From Bradyrhizobium sp. Ce-3 (GTDB lineage Bacteria > Pseudomonadota > Alphaproteobacteria > Rhizobiales > Xanthobacteraceae), in NCBI RefSeq assembly GCF_022835695.1, contig NZ_BQUV01000011.1, positions 124,001 to 188,000 on the forward strand: DNA of 64,000 nt, read 5' to 3'. Numbering within the stretch: position 1 is the stretch's first letter; the number at the start of each line of letters is the position of its first letter. The notes under the pieces were generated by a model. That model saw only the letters and a program-made list of their open reading frames with translations, was not told the DNA's origin and ran no database searches. Positions 54,268 to 62,462 of the stretch are shown piece by piece. The translations under genes were made by a program, and so were the position numbers.

Positions 54268-56040
54268 ATGCATAGTTTCACCAAACACGATTTTCAGACG
54301 GGCGCTGCAGCGACCGGCCAAGACGACATTTTTGGAAATGAATTGCGCATCCTGCGCGACCTTCTCCAGCTGCTGCCGGCGGGCCTGACCGTCCAGGACG
54401 AGCACGGCCAGTTCATCCTGGTGAATGAAGCGGCGGCGAGCCAGTTGCAGCTGGCCGCCAGCGCGAGCCAGCCAGCGCCGGTCGACGAACGCCATGCCGC
54501 CAATCTCGACCTGCTGCGCAGCGGCCGTCCGGTGGTGCTCGAGGAGGTCCTGTCCTGCGGCGCAGCCAAATACGTGTTCCTCACTGCGCACCGGCCGGTC
54601 CAGATCGCCGGCCGCAATCTGCTGATCTCGACATCGACCGACATCAGCGAGCAGAAGGCGTTCGAGGACCAGCTGTTTCGCTCGGCCTATTACGACGAGC
54701 TGACCGGCCTGCCGACCCGCCGGGTGATCGAGCATCGCGTCAACGGCCTGATCCGCGACGCCGCGCAGAGCCATTTCGCGCTCGCCTTCCTCGACGTCGA
54801 CAACTTCAAGCACATCAACGATTATTACGGCCACGCGATCGGCGATGCGCTGCTGGTCGAGCTGTCGAAGCGGCTCGGCCACGCGCTGCGCGATACCGAC
54901 ATCCTGTCGCGCATCTCCGGCGACGAATTCCTGCTGCTGCTGAACCCGATCAGCAGCAATGACGAGGTTGCCGAATTCATCCATGTCATGCAGGAGCGGC
55001 TGAAGGCGCCGTTCTTCATCGAGGAGTCCGAGATCTTCGCCTCGACCTCGATCGGCGTCAGCCTCTACCCCGTGCACGGCCGGAGCTACGAGGCGCTGCG
55101 CCAGAACGCCGACATCGCGATGTATCGCGTCAAGAACAACGGCAAGGGCTCGACCGCGTTCTTCGACAACAGCATGGAGCGCGAGGCGCTGGCGCGGATG
55201 AAGATCGAGCAGTCGCTGCGGCTGGCGATCCTCGAAAAACGTTTCTGCTGCGCGTTCCAGGCCAAGGTCGATATCCGCACCCAGGAGGTCAAGGGCATCG
55301 AGGCGCTGGTGCGGCTGCGCGACGACGAGGGCGTGATCCAGGCGCCCGGCACCTTCATCAACCTTGCCGTCGAGCTCGGCCTGATCGACGAGCTGACGTT
55401 CCTGGTGCTGGCGGAAATCGTCAAGTCGATCGACCTGATCAACGACACGTTCGGCCCGACCGCAACGATCAGCATCAACGTCGCCGCCAAGCAGGCCGGC
55501 AATATCGAATTCATGCGCCGCTTCGCGCGCGCGATCGAGGAGACCGGCTTCCCGAAGCGCTTCATGATCGAGGTCACCGAGGACGCCTTCGTGACGAGGT
55601 CGCATTTCCAGGACCAGATCGTGCCGATCCTGCGCGGCATCGGCGTCGGCATCTCGATCGACGATTTCGGCATCGGCTATTCGTCGCTGTCGGCGCTCGC
55701 CGACATCACCGCCGACGAGATCAAGATCGACCGCTCCTTCATCACCGACATCCATCAGCGGCCGCGCAGCCAGGGCATCCTGCGCGCGATCGAGTCGCTG
55801 AGCGATGCGCTCGGCATGACCGTGATCGCCGAAGGCATCGAGTCCTACGAGGAACTCACCTATCTGCAGGCGGCGACCAAGATCCGCTACGCCCAGGGCT
55901 ATTACTTCGCCAGGCCGATCTTCCTCGAGGACCTCAAGCCGGCGACCCCGGTCGCCAGCGAGACCCGCGCCAGCCTCGCGGCGCGCCCGGCCCAGGAAGG
56001 CCGTCAGTCCTATTCGCGTGCCAGCGGCTTCCGGCGATAG
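54268..56040 (+). CDS. PAS-GGDEF-EAL protein (cyclic-di-GMP signalling)
   Basis: 590 residues from the ATG at 54268 (MHSFTKHDFQTGA); upstream in-frame residues look non-coding. Order: N-terminal PAS-like domain (DLLQLLPAGLTVQDEHGQFI), GGDEF domain with YYDELTGLPTRRVIEHRVNG and active-loop ISGDEFLLLL, and EAL domain from about residue 335. The loop reads SGDEF instead of GGDEF, a substitution found in some active enzymes. The EAL part keeps IEALVRL (the ExL core), SINVAAKQ, SIDDFGIGYSSLSAL, DEIKIDRSF and TVIAEGIES, so phosphodiesterase activity is likely. It probably lowers cyclic-di-GMP. Monocistronic or weakly linked to the HWE kinase. Confidence 0.92.
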   Translation: MHSFTKHDFQTGAAATGQDDIFGNELRILRDLLQLLPAGLTVQDEHGQFILVNEAAASQLQLAASASQPAPVDERHAANLDLLRSGRPVVLEEVLSCGAAKYVFLTAHRPVQIAGRNLLISTSTDISEQKAFEDQLFRSAYYDELTGLPTRRVIEHRVNGLIRDAAQSHFALAFLDVDNFKHINDYYGHAIGDALLVELSKRLGHALRDTDILSRISGDEFLLLLNPISSNDEVAEFIHVMQERLKAPFFIEESEIFASTSIGVSLYPVHGRSYEALRQNADIAMYRVKNNGKGSTAFFDNSMEREALARMKIEQSLRLAILEKRFCCAFQAKVDIRTQEVKGIEALVRLRDDEGVIQAPGTFINLAVELGLIDELTFLVLAEIVKSIDLINDTFGPTATISINVAAKQAGNIEFMRRFARAIEETGFPKRFMIEVTEDAFVTRSHFQDQIVPILRGIGVGISIDDFGIGYSSLSALADITADEIKIDRSFITDIHQRPRSQGILRAIESLSDALGMTVIAEGIESYEELTYLQAATKIRYAQGYYFARPIFLEDLKPATPVASETRASLAARPAQEGRQSYSRASGFRR

Positions 56041-56445
56041 AGGCGACCGCGCAATAGATCGAAGCAGCGGGCCCTCGCTTCACCTCGCCCCGCGTTCGGG
56101 CGCACCGCCAAAATATCGAAAACAACCCCATGCACAGTAGCCGGCAGCCGCCTACGGTCGACCAGGCGGCTTGACACGTCGGGCAACTCAGTTGTATCCT
56201 TCTATTATTCCGAAATCGTGGACGCGCTTGGTGCACCGCTTCGCCGCAGGATGACGGGCGGTTGCTCGCTTGCTCGGTGTCATCACCCGCGAAAGCGGGT
56301 GATCCAGTATTCCAGAGGCCGCAGCGCGCGAGCCGAGGAGCCGCGGCGTACTGGATCGCCCGGTCCATGTGCGCAATTGCGCACAGGCCGGGCGATGACA
56401 GCGGGGATTATGAGAGGCAGGAGAGCGAGACAGCTGCGGATGCCG
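56041..56445. repeat. 405-bp gap with a family D palindromic repeat
   Basis: 56279-56400 holds GTCATCACCCGCGAAAGCGG at the left and GCCGGGCGATGACA at the right, with GTGATCCAGTATTCCAGAGG inside and an inner GTGCGCAATTGCGCAC palindrome. The first 230 bp of the gap contain no convincing gene. Confidence 0.75.
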
Positions 56446-57087
56446 TTACTTCTCCAGCACCGGCAGCGGCGGCACGCCGTTGTTCGCAGGGCCGGCCTGC
56501 ATCGTGATCAGCGTCATCGAGACCAGGTCGTAGTAGCCCATGATGCCGATGATATCCATGATGCCGCGCTCGCCGAACTTCTCGAGCGCCGCCTTGTAGA
56601 CGGTGTCGCTGACCTTCCTGTCGCGATAGAGCGCGGCGCCGAGATCGTAGAGCGCGGCCTCGTCGTCCTTCATGCCGTCGGGGCGCATGCCCTTGGCGAT
56701 CGCGTCCGCGACCTTCGGATCGAGCCCGCCCTTGATCGCCAGCGGATAGTGCGCGGACCATTCATACTGCGCGGTCCAGTGCCGCGCCGTGATCAGGATC
56801 GCCATTTCGCTGAGCCGCGCCGGCAGCGAGGTATTCCAGCGCAGATACTCCGACAGGTTCGACAGCTTCGGCGCCAGATCGGGATTGCGGATATAGGCGC
56901 GGTAGGGCGGCGCGGTGAATTTGGCATTGCGCGGCGGCGCGCTGATCATGTCGGCCCAGGCCTTTTGCGGCGGCGACAGCTCCTCGGCCTTGAGCGGCGC
57001 GAAACGCGCGGCGTCCTCGGCTCGCGCGGCGGCCGGCGCGGTCAACGCCAGGACTGCCAGAACGCCCGCCCCAAGTCGTTTTCTCAT
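56446..57087 (-). CDS. Carboxymuconolactone decarboxylase (CMD/AhpD-like) family protein
   Basis: 213 residues from the ATG at 57087 (AGGGAG six bases upstream) with a signal peptide (MRKRLGAGVLAVLALTAPAA, cleavage after ...ARA). The CMD helical pattern is visible in MAILITARHWTAQYEWSAHY and LAIKGGLDPKVADAIAKG. There is no CxxC motif, so it is not an AhpD-type peroxidase partner; the EW-H pattern fits carboxymuconolactone decarboxylase-like proteins, but export to the periplasm is unusual for the beta-ketoadipate enzyme and argues for another role. Divergent from the YccF gene. Confidence 0.87.
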   Translation of the reverse strand: MRKRLGAGVLAVLALTAPAAARAEDAARFAPLKAEELSPPQKAWADMISAPPRNAKFTAPPYRAYIRNPDLAPKLSNLSEYLRWNTSLPARLSEMAILITARHWTAQYEWSAHYPLAIKGGLDPKVADAIAKGMRPDGMKDDEAALYDLGAALYRDRKVSDTVYKAALEKFGERGIMDIIGIMGYYDLVSMTLITMQAGPANNGVPPLPVLEK

Positions 57088-57254
57088 TGTTGCTCTCCCT
57101 TTCCGATGCAGGCTTCTCGTGTCCTGCGCGGCCGCGAGCTTAGCCGCGATCAGGCGAGATGCAACGAGGCCGGCGTGCGCTTGCGCCGCACCTACCACCG
57201 CAGCCGACATCAGCCTATATTGGGGACGTCCGAAGCGGCGCGAAGGTGTCGGCC

Positions 57255-57659
57255 ATGCAGCCTGTATCCATCCTCCTGAACATCCTCTGGATCCTGATCG
57301 GCGGCGCCTGGATGGCGTTCGGCTGGCTGATCGCCGCTGTCATCATGGCCGTGACCATCATCGGATTGCCGTGGGCGCGCGCCGCCTTCAACATCGCCGT
57401 CTACACGCTGCTGCCGTTCGGCTCACGGGCGGTGCGCCGCGACGAAGTCACCGGGATGTCGGATATCGGAACCGGGCCGCTCGGCGTGATCGGCAATCTG
57501 ATCTGGTTCATCCTGGCCGGCTGGTGGCTCGCGATCGGCCATTTGATCACTGCGATCCTGCTGGCCGTGACCATCATCGGCATTCCCTTTGCCTGGGCGC
57601 ATCTCAAGCTCGCCGGCATCGCGCTGTGGCCGATCGGCAAGGTGATCGTGCCGGCGTAA
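57255..57659 (+). CDS. YccF family (DUF307) inner membrane protein
   Basis: 134 residues from the ATG at 57255 (GAAGG upstream). Two near-repeat membrane units are visible, each with VTIIGLPWARAAFNIA or VTIIGIPFAWAHLKLA, flanked by LNILWILIGGAWMAFGWLIA and LIWFILAGWWLAIGHLITAI. This internal duplication with two IIG(L/I)P motifs is the YccF signature; function is not established. Monocistronic. Confidence 0.93.
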   Translation: MQPVSILLNILWILIGGAWMAFGWLIAAVIMAVTIIGLPWARAAFNIAVYTLLPFGSRAVRRDEVTGMSDIGTGPLGVIGNLIWFILAGWWLAIGHLITAILLAVTIIGIPFAWAHLKLAGIALWPIGKVIVPA

Positions 57660-57826
57660 GGCAGCACTTGATTCCCGGATGTATCCGCCGGTTCGCGTTT
57701 TCAACTAAAGGTTAGCTTGCCGGCTCGACGGTCGGTGAAGCAATTGTCTGGCAATTTTTATTTCATCTGTGGTCGTGCCGGCTCCCCGCCCTTCCAGCCC
57801 ACGGTCTCCGCCAAGAAGGCCTCTCC

Positions 57827-59020
57827 ATGTCTCCATCGTCGAAGCACGGAAGTCCCGTACTCTATAGGGTTGGCCAGCCGATCACTGCGCTCAGGAATTT
57901 CAAGCTCGGTGAACCCGGCCGTGAAGACGGCCATCGCGAGGAATTCCTTCAGCGGCTTGTGCACGAGCGTCCTGATGTCATTCCGATGGAGGAAATCGAA
58001 CCGGCCTTTCGACCGTTGATCGCGGTTTGTACGGAGCTAGTCACGCAGGCGGGATCAATCGACAATGTGTGGATTACGCCGCAAGGCGGCCTGATAATCG
58101 GCGAATGCAAGCTCATCAGGAACCCGCAGTCGCGCCGGGAAGTCGTCGCCCAGGTCTTCGACTATGCTCGCGCCGTAACGGGCTGGCATTACGAGGACCT
58201 CGAACGGGCTGTCCGCAAGGCCCGAAAGGAGCCGTCCTTCTCACTTTGGGGATTGGTCAAGGATCATACCGACCTCGACGAGCAACGGTTTGTCGATGCC
58301 GTCACGCGGCGTCTTCGCTCCGGCCGATTCATGCTTCTGGTCATTAGTGATGGCATCCACGAAGGCGTTGAAGCCCTCGCCGGGTATCTTCAATTGCACG
58401 CAGGCGTTCACGCCGGATTGGCGTTGCTGGATTTATCGCTTTGGGAAGGTATCGACGGCGGAATTCTGGTCGTGCCGCGCATTCCACTGCGAACCGTGCT
58501 GATCGAAAGAGGCATCGTCGTCACGGAGGGAACGAACACCCGCATCGATCCACCGTCCACGGCCGGAAGCGCCGGTTCCGATACGCCAAGACACGTAACG
58601 GCCTCGGAGCCCGAGTTCTATGCTCAGCTCGAACAATACCAGCCAGGCCAGACCGAGAAGCTTCGTGCCTTTTTGGCCTCGCTCAAGCCGTTGGGGATCG
58701 AGCCCGAATTCGCCCGATCGCTGTTCCTGCGCTGGCAGGGCACCAACGACATCACGCTCTCCGCCGGGACCATCGAACCCACCGGCAGTATCTGGCTGCT
58801 CAAGGCGGTGTCGGACGCCCGTCTCGCTGGAAACGAGCCTGCCGCTCTGAACTATCTCGAGGCGGTCGCGCGGCTCGCCGGAGGATCGGTCAAGCGATAC
58901 GATACCGGATCGATCGACGTTCGCGGGGCCGACGGACGTTCATTGCGGATATCCGCCCTCACCGACCATGCTGCCGAGTGGAAGGACGCGATCGGCAATT
59001 TCATCAAGGAGATCTCGTAG
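57827..59020 (+). CDS. Uncharacterised protein with a PD-(D/E)XK nuclease-like domain
   Basis: 397 residues. The N-terminal third carries a clear restriction-enzyme-like core: Glu39 in REEFLQRLV, Asp79 in SIDNVW, Glu93 and Lys95 in LIIGECKLIRNP, and Gln109 in VVAQVFDYA, the E..D..ExK..Q order of DUF91/NucS/Shedu-like nucleases. Residues about 120-230 look mixed alpha/beta (RFMLLVISDGIHEGVEALAG), and 260-397 form a further domain (LFLRWQGTNDITLSAGTI, WLLKAVSDARLAGNEPAA). Predicted cytoplasmic. Base composition is slightly less GC-rich than its neighbours. It stands alone: no helicase, ATPase, methylase or toxin gene is adjacent. RBS not obvious. A DNA-damage or defence nuclease is possible; not demonstrated. 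Confidence 0.75.
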   Translation: MSPSSKHGSPVLYRVGQPITALRNFKLGEPGREDGHREEFLQRLVHERPDVIPMEEIEPAFRPLIAVCTELVTQAGSIDNVWITPQGGLIIGECKLIRNPQSRREVVAQVFDYARAVTGWHYEDLERAVRKARKEPSFSLWGLVKDHTDLDEQRFVDAVTRRLRSGRFMLLVISDGIHEGVEALAGYLQLHAGVHAGLALLDLSLWEGIDGGILVVPRIPLRTVLIERGIVVTEGTNTRIDPPSTAGSAGSDTPRHVTASEPEFYAQLEQYQPGQTEKLRAFLASLKPLGIEPEFARSLFLRWQGTNDITLSAGTIEPTGSIWLLKAVSDARLAGNEPAALNYLEAVARLAGGSVKRYDTGSIDVRGADGRSLRISALTDHAAEWKDAIGNFIKEIS

Positions 59021-59082
59021 CAGATCCCGCCAATCCGCTCGCCAGCACGTCGACCTGTGCTTCGATCCCCATCGTCAGCGTT

Positions 59083-59248
59083 GAAGAAACGCATCAAACC
59101 AACAATCCGGAGCTTCGGTTCCGATTCGGTCAGAACCGAAAACGCTCTAAAGCGCGATGAGATTGGGTTAAATCGTCATCGCGCTTTAGCTCTTTGTTTG
59201 AGCATGATCTCTTCGGAAAACCGCTTCGTACTCTTCCGGATCATGCTC
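59083..59248. repeat. Cluster of three interspersed palindromes
   Basis: 59114-59141 TTCGGTTC ... GAACCGAA, part of the element also found before mutS and the DUF1304 gene. 59148-59188: perfect 13-bp stem TAAAGCGCGATGA with 15-nt loop. 59200-59248: GAGCATGATC ... GATCATGCTC, matching 26353-26401. They separate the PD-(D/E)XK gene and the convergent hydrolase gene, and may terminate both. Confidence 0.85.
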
Positions 59249-60288
59249 TATCGCGCCGCCTCGCAGCCGGGGATGTCGAACACGGCGGTCAGGCCGCAGG
59301 GCGAGTTGAGCATCTTGCCGCCCTCATGGCCGACGCCGGGGACGTCCCACACGCTGTGCTTCGGCGTACCGCCGTCGCGCGCCTGCATCGCGGCGACATA
59401 GGAATGCCCGCGCGCGTAACGATACGGCCCCTCGGCTTCCGCCATGCAGGATTTGTCGAGCGCGGGATGATTGGGATTGGTGTCGAGCGTGCCGAGCAGA
59501 TAGATCACGCGGCGCGCGACATAGGCCTGCTCCAGCGCGGCCGGGGTCGGCTCGGCGAGATAGGGCGGACGGTCGTCCATGCCGAACTTCCAGCTGTTGT
59601 AGCCATGGCAATTCGCCGCGATCGCAGGCTCCGGCCGCTCCTTGGTGAAATAGGCGTAGGAGGACGGATTGGCGACCACGTAACGCACGCCGATGCCCTC
59701 GCGCAGCAGCACCTGGTCGCCCTTCACCGCGATCGCATAGCGCTGCACCACCTGGCCGCCGCCGGAATGGCCGAACACGACGACCTCTTTCAGGTTCGGA
59801 AACAGCTTGCGGTCGCCGAGCTTCGTCAGGATGGCGTCGAGCGCCTCGAATGAGCTCGCCGGACCCGGTGCGATCGCGGGCTCGCCGCCCTGCCAGCCAT
59901 AGAGGCTCCAGCGCAGCGTCTCCGCCGGCAGCTTGAACGCCTCGACGTCGGGTGCGATCAAAAATTGCGGCGCGATCATCAGCGTCGCCTTGCCGACATC
60001 GCCGGCCGCGGCCTGCGCGCTCAGCGCCGCGCGAAAATAGTCGTCGGCATTGCGCAGCACGCCGTGCAGCACCAGCACCGCGCGGGTGACATCCGGCAGC
60101 GGATTGGACCAGTCGGCCGAGAGGTAGAGTGGAAACGCCGCGCTGCCGACGGCGATCCGCCCGCTCGCGATCTCCTTGACCGGCTTCATGTCACGCTCGA
60201 TCTGCGCCTGTGTTGCCGACGCAACCGGCGCGCGAGCCGCCGTCATGGCGAGCAGCGCCAGTGCCGCAAGCCAGGCCCGGTGATGCAT
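59248..60288 (-). CDS. Secreted alpha/beta-hydrolase-like protein
   Basis: 346 residues with a signal peptide (MHHRAWLAALALLAMTAARA). The hydrolase elements are AVLVLHGVLRNADDYF, nucleophile Ser in VVVFGHSGGGQVVQRYAIAV and a likely catalytic His in VPGVGHEGGKML. ANPSSYAYF and SVWDVPGVG resemble poorly studied hydrolases of plant-associated bacteria. Its stop codon is the first base group after a GAGCATGATC palindrome, so the repeat appears to have settled exactly at the 3' end. Substrate unknown. Confidence 0.85.
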   Translation of the reverse strand: MHHRAWLAALALLAMTAARAPVASATQAQIERDMKPVKEIASGRIAVGSAAFPLYLSADWSNPLPDVTRAVLVLHGVLRNADDYFRAALSAQAAAGDVGKATLMIAPQFLIAPDVEAFKLPAETLRWSLYGWQGGEPAIAPGPASSFEALDAILTKLGDRKLFPNLKEVVVFGHSGGGQVVQRYAIAVKGDQVLLREGIGVRYVVANPSSYAYFTKERPEPAIAANCHGYNSWKFGMDDRPPYLAEPTPAALEQAYVARRVIYLLGTLDTNPNHPALDKSCMAEAEGPYRYARGHSYVAAMQARDGGTPKHSVWDVPGVGHEGGKMLNSPCGLTAVFDIPGCEAAR

Positions 60289-60390
60289 GGTTCAATCTCC
60301 ATTGTGCCGCGAGAGTGTGATCCCGGCTCGATCATGCCGCGTCAAGCGCCGATTGGCCCATGAAATTTCGGCAAGCTTCCGAACCGCAGC

Positions 60391-61470
60391 TCACGCCGCG
60401 AGCCGGCCGCGATTGTTCGCGGCGAGGATCGGGCGGATCAGTCGGCCGAACCGCTCGGCCTCCTCGTCATGCAGATAGCCGGACAGGCAGAACGAGTGGC
60501 AGCCGGCGTCGATGAACTGCTGCAAGGTCGCGGCGCATTGCTCGGGATTGCCGACCACGGCGATGCCGGCGCCGGGCCGCACCTTGGTGATCCCGGTCCA
60601 CAGATGCGGCATCAGGAGGTCGCCATAGTCGCGCGCGAGCTGCTGCACGCGCTGATTGGCCTCGGAGCGGACATAGAGCGTCTTCATCTCCTGCTTCTGC
60701 CGCTCGGTGGCGTGGCGCACCAGATGGTCGGCGGCCTCCCAGGCGTCGGCCTCGTTCTCGCGGCAGATCACCTGCAGCCGCATGCCGAAGCCGATCGCGT
60801 CCTCGCGGTCATGCGCCCGCGCCATCCGCCTGATCTCGGCGATATTGTCAGCGATGCGCTCCGGCAGATCGCCCCAGAACAGATGGACGTCGGAATGCTT
60901 CGCCGAGACCTCCCAGGCCTGCCGCGAGCCGCCGCCGAGATAGAATTTCGGGAACGGCTGCTGCAGCGGACGCGGGCGGATATGCGCGCCCGAGATGGTG
61001 TGAAACTGGCCCTGGAAATTCACCGGCCCGCGCGTGGTCCACAACGCCTTCAGGATCGAGACCTCCTCCTCCATCAGCGCGTAGCGCTCCTCCTTCGCGT
61101 AGCGCACGCCTTCGGCCTCGACCTCGCTCTCGTTCTGGCCGGCGATCAGGTTGATGCAGATCCGCCCGCCCGACATCTGGTCAAAGGTCGAGATCATCTT
61201 GGCCATCAGCACCGGGTTGATGTAGCCGGGCCGGGCTGCGATCAGCGGCTTGATCCGCGCCGAGCGCGCCGCCATGAAGGCGCCCGTGATCCAGGCCTCC
61301 CAGCACACCGAGCCGACCGGGATCAGGAGATATTCGAAGGAGGCCGCCTCGGCGGCCTTGACCACGCGCTCGCAGAGTTCCGGCGACCCCGCGACCTGCG
61401 CCTCCATCAGCCCATAGGCCGTGGTGTCGCCATGCGTGGGCAGATACCAGCCGAATTCCAGCGGACGCAT
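60391..61470 (-). CDS. SsuD-like alkanesulfonate monooxygenase family protein
   Basis: 359 residues from the ATG at 61470 (GAGGGAG upstream), beginning RPLEFGWYLPTHGDTTAYG. Luciferase-fold pattern of the SsuD group: SFEYLLIPVGSVCWEAWITG, LIAARPGYINPVLMAKMIST, GGRICINLIAGQNESEVEAEG (in part: INLIAGQNESEVE) and FPKFYLGGGSRQAWEVSAKH. SsuD uses FMNH2 and O2 to release sulfite from alkanesulfonates. It stands far from the ssu-like transporter at 14.9-17.7 kb. No SsuE-type flavin reductase is adjacent. Dimethyl-sulfone or other LLM roles cannot be excluded. Confidence 0.85.
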   Translation of the reverse strand: MRPLEFGWYLPTHGDTTAYGLMEAQVAGSPELCERVVKAAEAASFEYLLIPVGSVCWEAWITGAFMAARSARIKPLIAARPGYINPVLMAKMISTFDQMSGGRICINLIAGQNESEVEAEGVRYAKEERYALMEEEVSILKALWTTRGPVNFQGQFHTISGAHIRPRPLQQPFPKFYLGGGSRQAWEVSAKHSDVHLFWGDLPERIADNIAEIRRMARAHDREDAIGFGMRLQVICRENEADAWEAADHLVRHATERQKQEMKTLYVRSEANQRVQQLARDYGDLLMPHLWTGITKVRPGAGIAVVGNPEQCAATLQQFIDAGCHSFCLSGYLHDEEAERFGRLIRPILAANNRGRLAA

Positions 61471-61600
61471 CGGCAAACTCCCTCGAAAGACGGCCTTTTT
61501 TAGCTGGCCTGTCATATTGGCGCAGGCAGTTTACAGCCCTCAACCGGCCGGACAACGCCGTTGCCGACACCGAGCCAATCAGCTAAATGGTGGCCTGCAC

Positions 61601-61677
61601 GCACCCGTAGCTCAGCTGGATAGAGCGTTGCCCTCCGAAGGCAAAGGTCACACGTTCGAATCGTGTCGGGTGCGCCA
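61601..61677 (+). tRNA. tRNA-Arg (anticodon CCG)
   Basis: Cloverleaf is complete: acceptor GCACCCG pairs with CGGGTGC, discriminator G, encoded CCA. The D arm is TAGCTCAGCTGGATAGAGC-like (AGCTCAGCTGGATAGAGC), the anticodon stem TTGCC/GGCAA with loop CTCCGAA giving CCG at 61635-61637, and the T arm CACACGTTCGAATCGTGT. It reads CGG codons, very common in this GC-rich genome. Downstream sequence shows no obvious direct repeat of the tRNA 3' end within the window. Confidence 0.97.
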
Positions 61678-61840
61678 CTTCCCCAAGACGCGACAGAGAG
61701 CGTTCACTTGCCGGTCGTCATGCCGGTGAAGCGCGACATATCCGCTGTTCCCGACCTCACGCGTGCCTTACCATCACTCGAATCTTACAACTTTCGGTCG
61801 AACGTCGACGGATGTACCCGACCGGCAGCTTCGGTGCCGT

Positions 61841-62392
61841 ATGAATCGACCCTCGATGGCTCTCTTCGTGGCCATTTTGGCCTTGTTTGACTGCCGTGGG
61901 TCCGATTCGGCGGCTCAAAGTATGTCCGCGAACCCCGATCCACTCGCGTCCGCGCGTGAAGGCCTGCTGCTGTGCATCGGACCCAAGATCGACAAGAGGG
62001 AATGTAACACGCTCACGAGATACGTTCTCGACAGCGCAAGCGCGATCGAGACGCACGCCGACGTAACGATGTCGGCGGAGGTGGTCATGTCGTTGAAATT
62101 TGTCACGACGATCCAATCGGGGGCGCTCTGCAGCACATTCCGCGAGGAAGATACACGGTCGGCAACGTTCACGATTGCCGGCCGCCCAGCGTCTGCACAA
62201 GAAACAAGTTTCCTTCGCGATCAGGTTGCAAGCAACATGCGAAGCCGACCGACCGGCGTGATTTGTTTGAATTTTCTGACCAGCCCCCAAGGCTTGGTGG
62301 CACAGGTCATTCTTGACGGGGTGCGACACCCCGAAATGGACAAACCGGTGATTTGGACTTCTCCGGACCAGGGGTACGTCGCCCATCCGTAA
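61841..62392 (+). CDS. Small secreted hypothetical protein
   Basis: 183 residues from the ATG at 61841; an upstream ATG at 61763 would add a non-conserved-looking leader. The N terminus MNRPSMALFVAILALFDCRG looks like a signal peptide, possibly lipoprotein-like because of the Cys. Five or six cysteines (CIGPKIDKREC, ALCSTF, VICLNFL) suggest disulfides in the periplasm. GC content is clearly lower than in neighbouring genes. No family recognised; a C-terminal fold with LTSPQGLVAQVILDG is the only ordered-looking feature. Lies 163 bp after the tRNA. Confidence 0.65.
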   Translation: MNRPSMALFVAILALFDCRGSDSAAQSMSANPDPLASAREGLLLCIGPKIDKRECNTLTRYVLDSASAIETHADVTMSAEVVMSLKFVTTIQSGALCSTFREEDTRSATFTIAGRPASAQETSFLRDQVASNMRSRPTGVICLNFLTSPQGLVAQVILDGVRHPEMDKPVIWTSPDQGYVAHP

Positions 62393-62462
62393 GGCCCCGG
62401 CTCCCGCGCATTCCAGCGCGCTGCCGTGCCTTGGCCAAGGCGCAGCGAGCAGGACGCGATCC

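Noticed and set aside
61601-61677. tRNA considered as an active attachment site of an integrated element
   Set aside because: No integrase and no repeated tRNA 3' end were found in the window.
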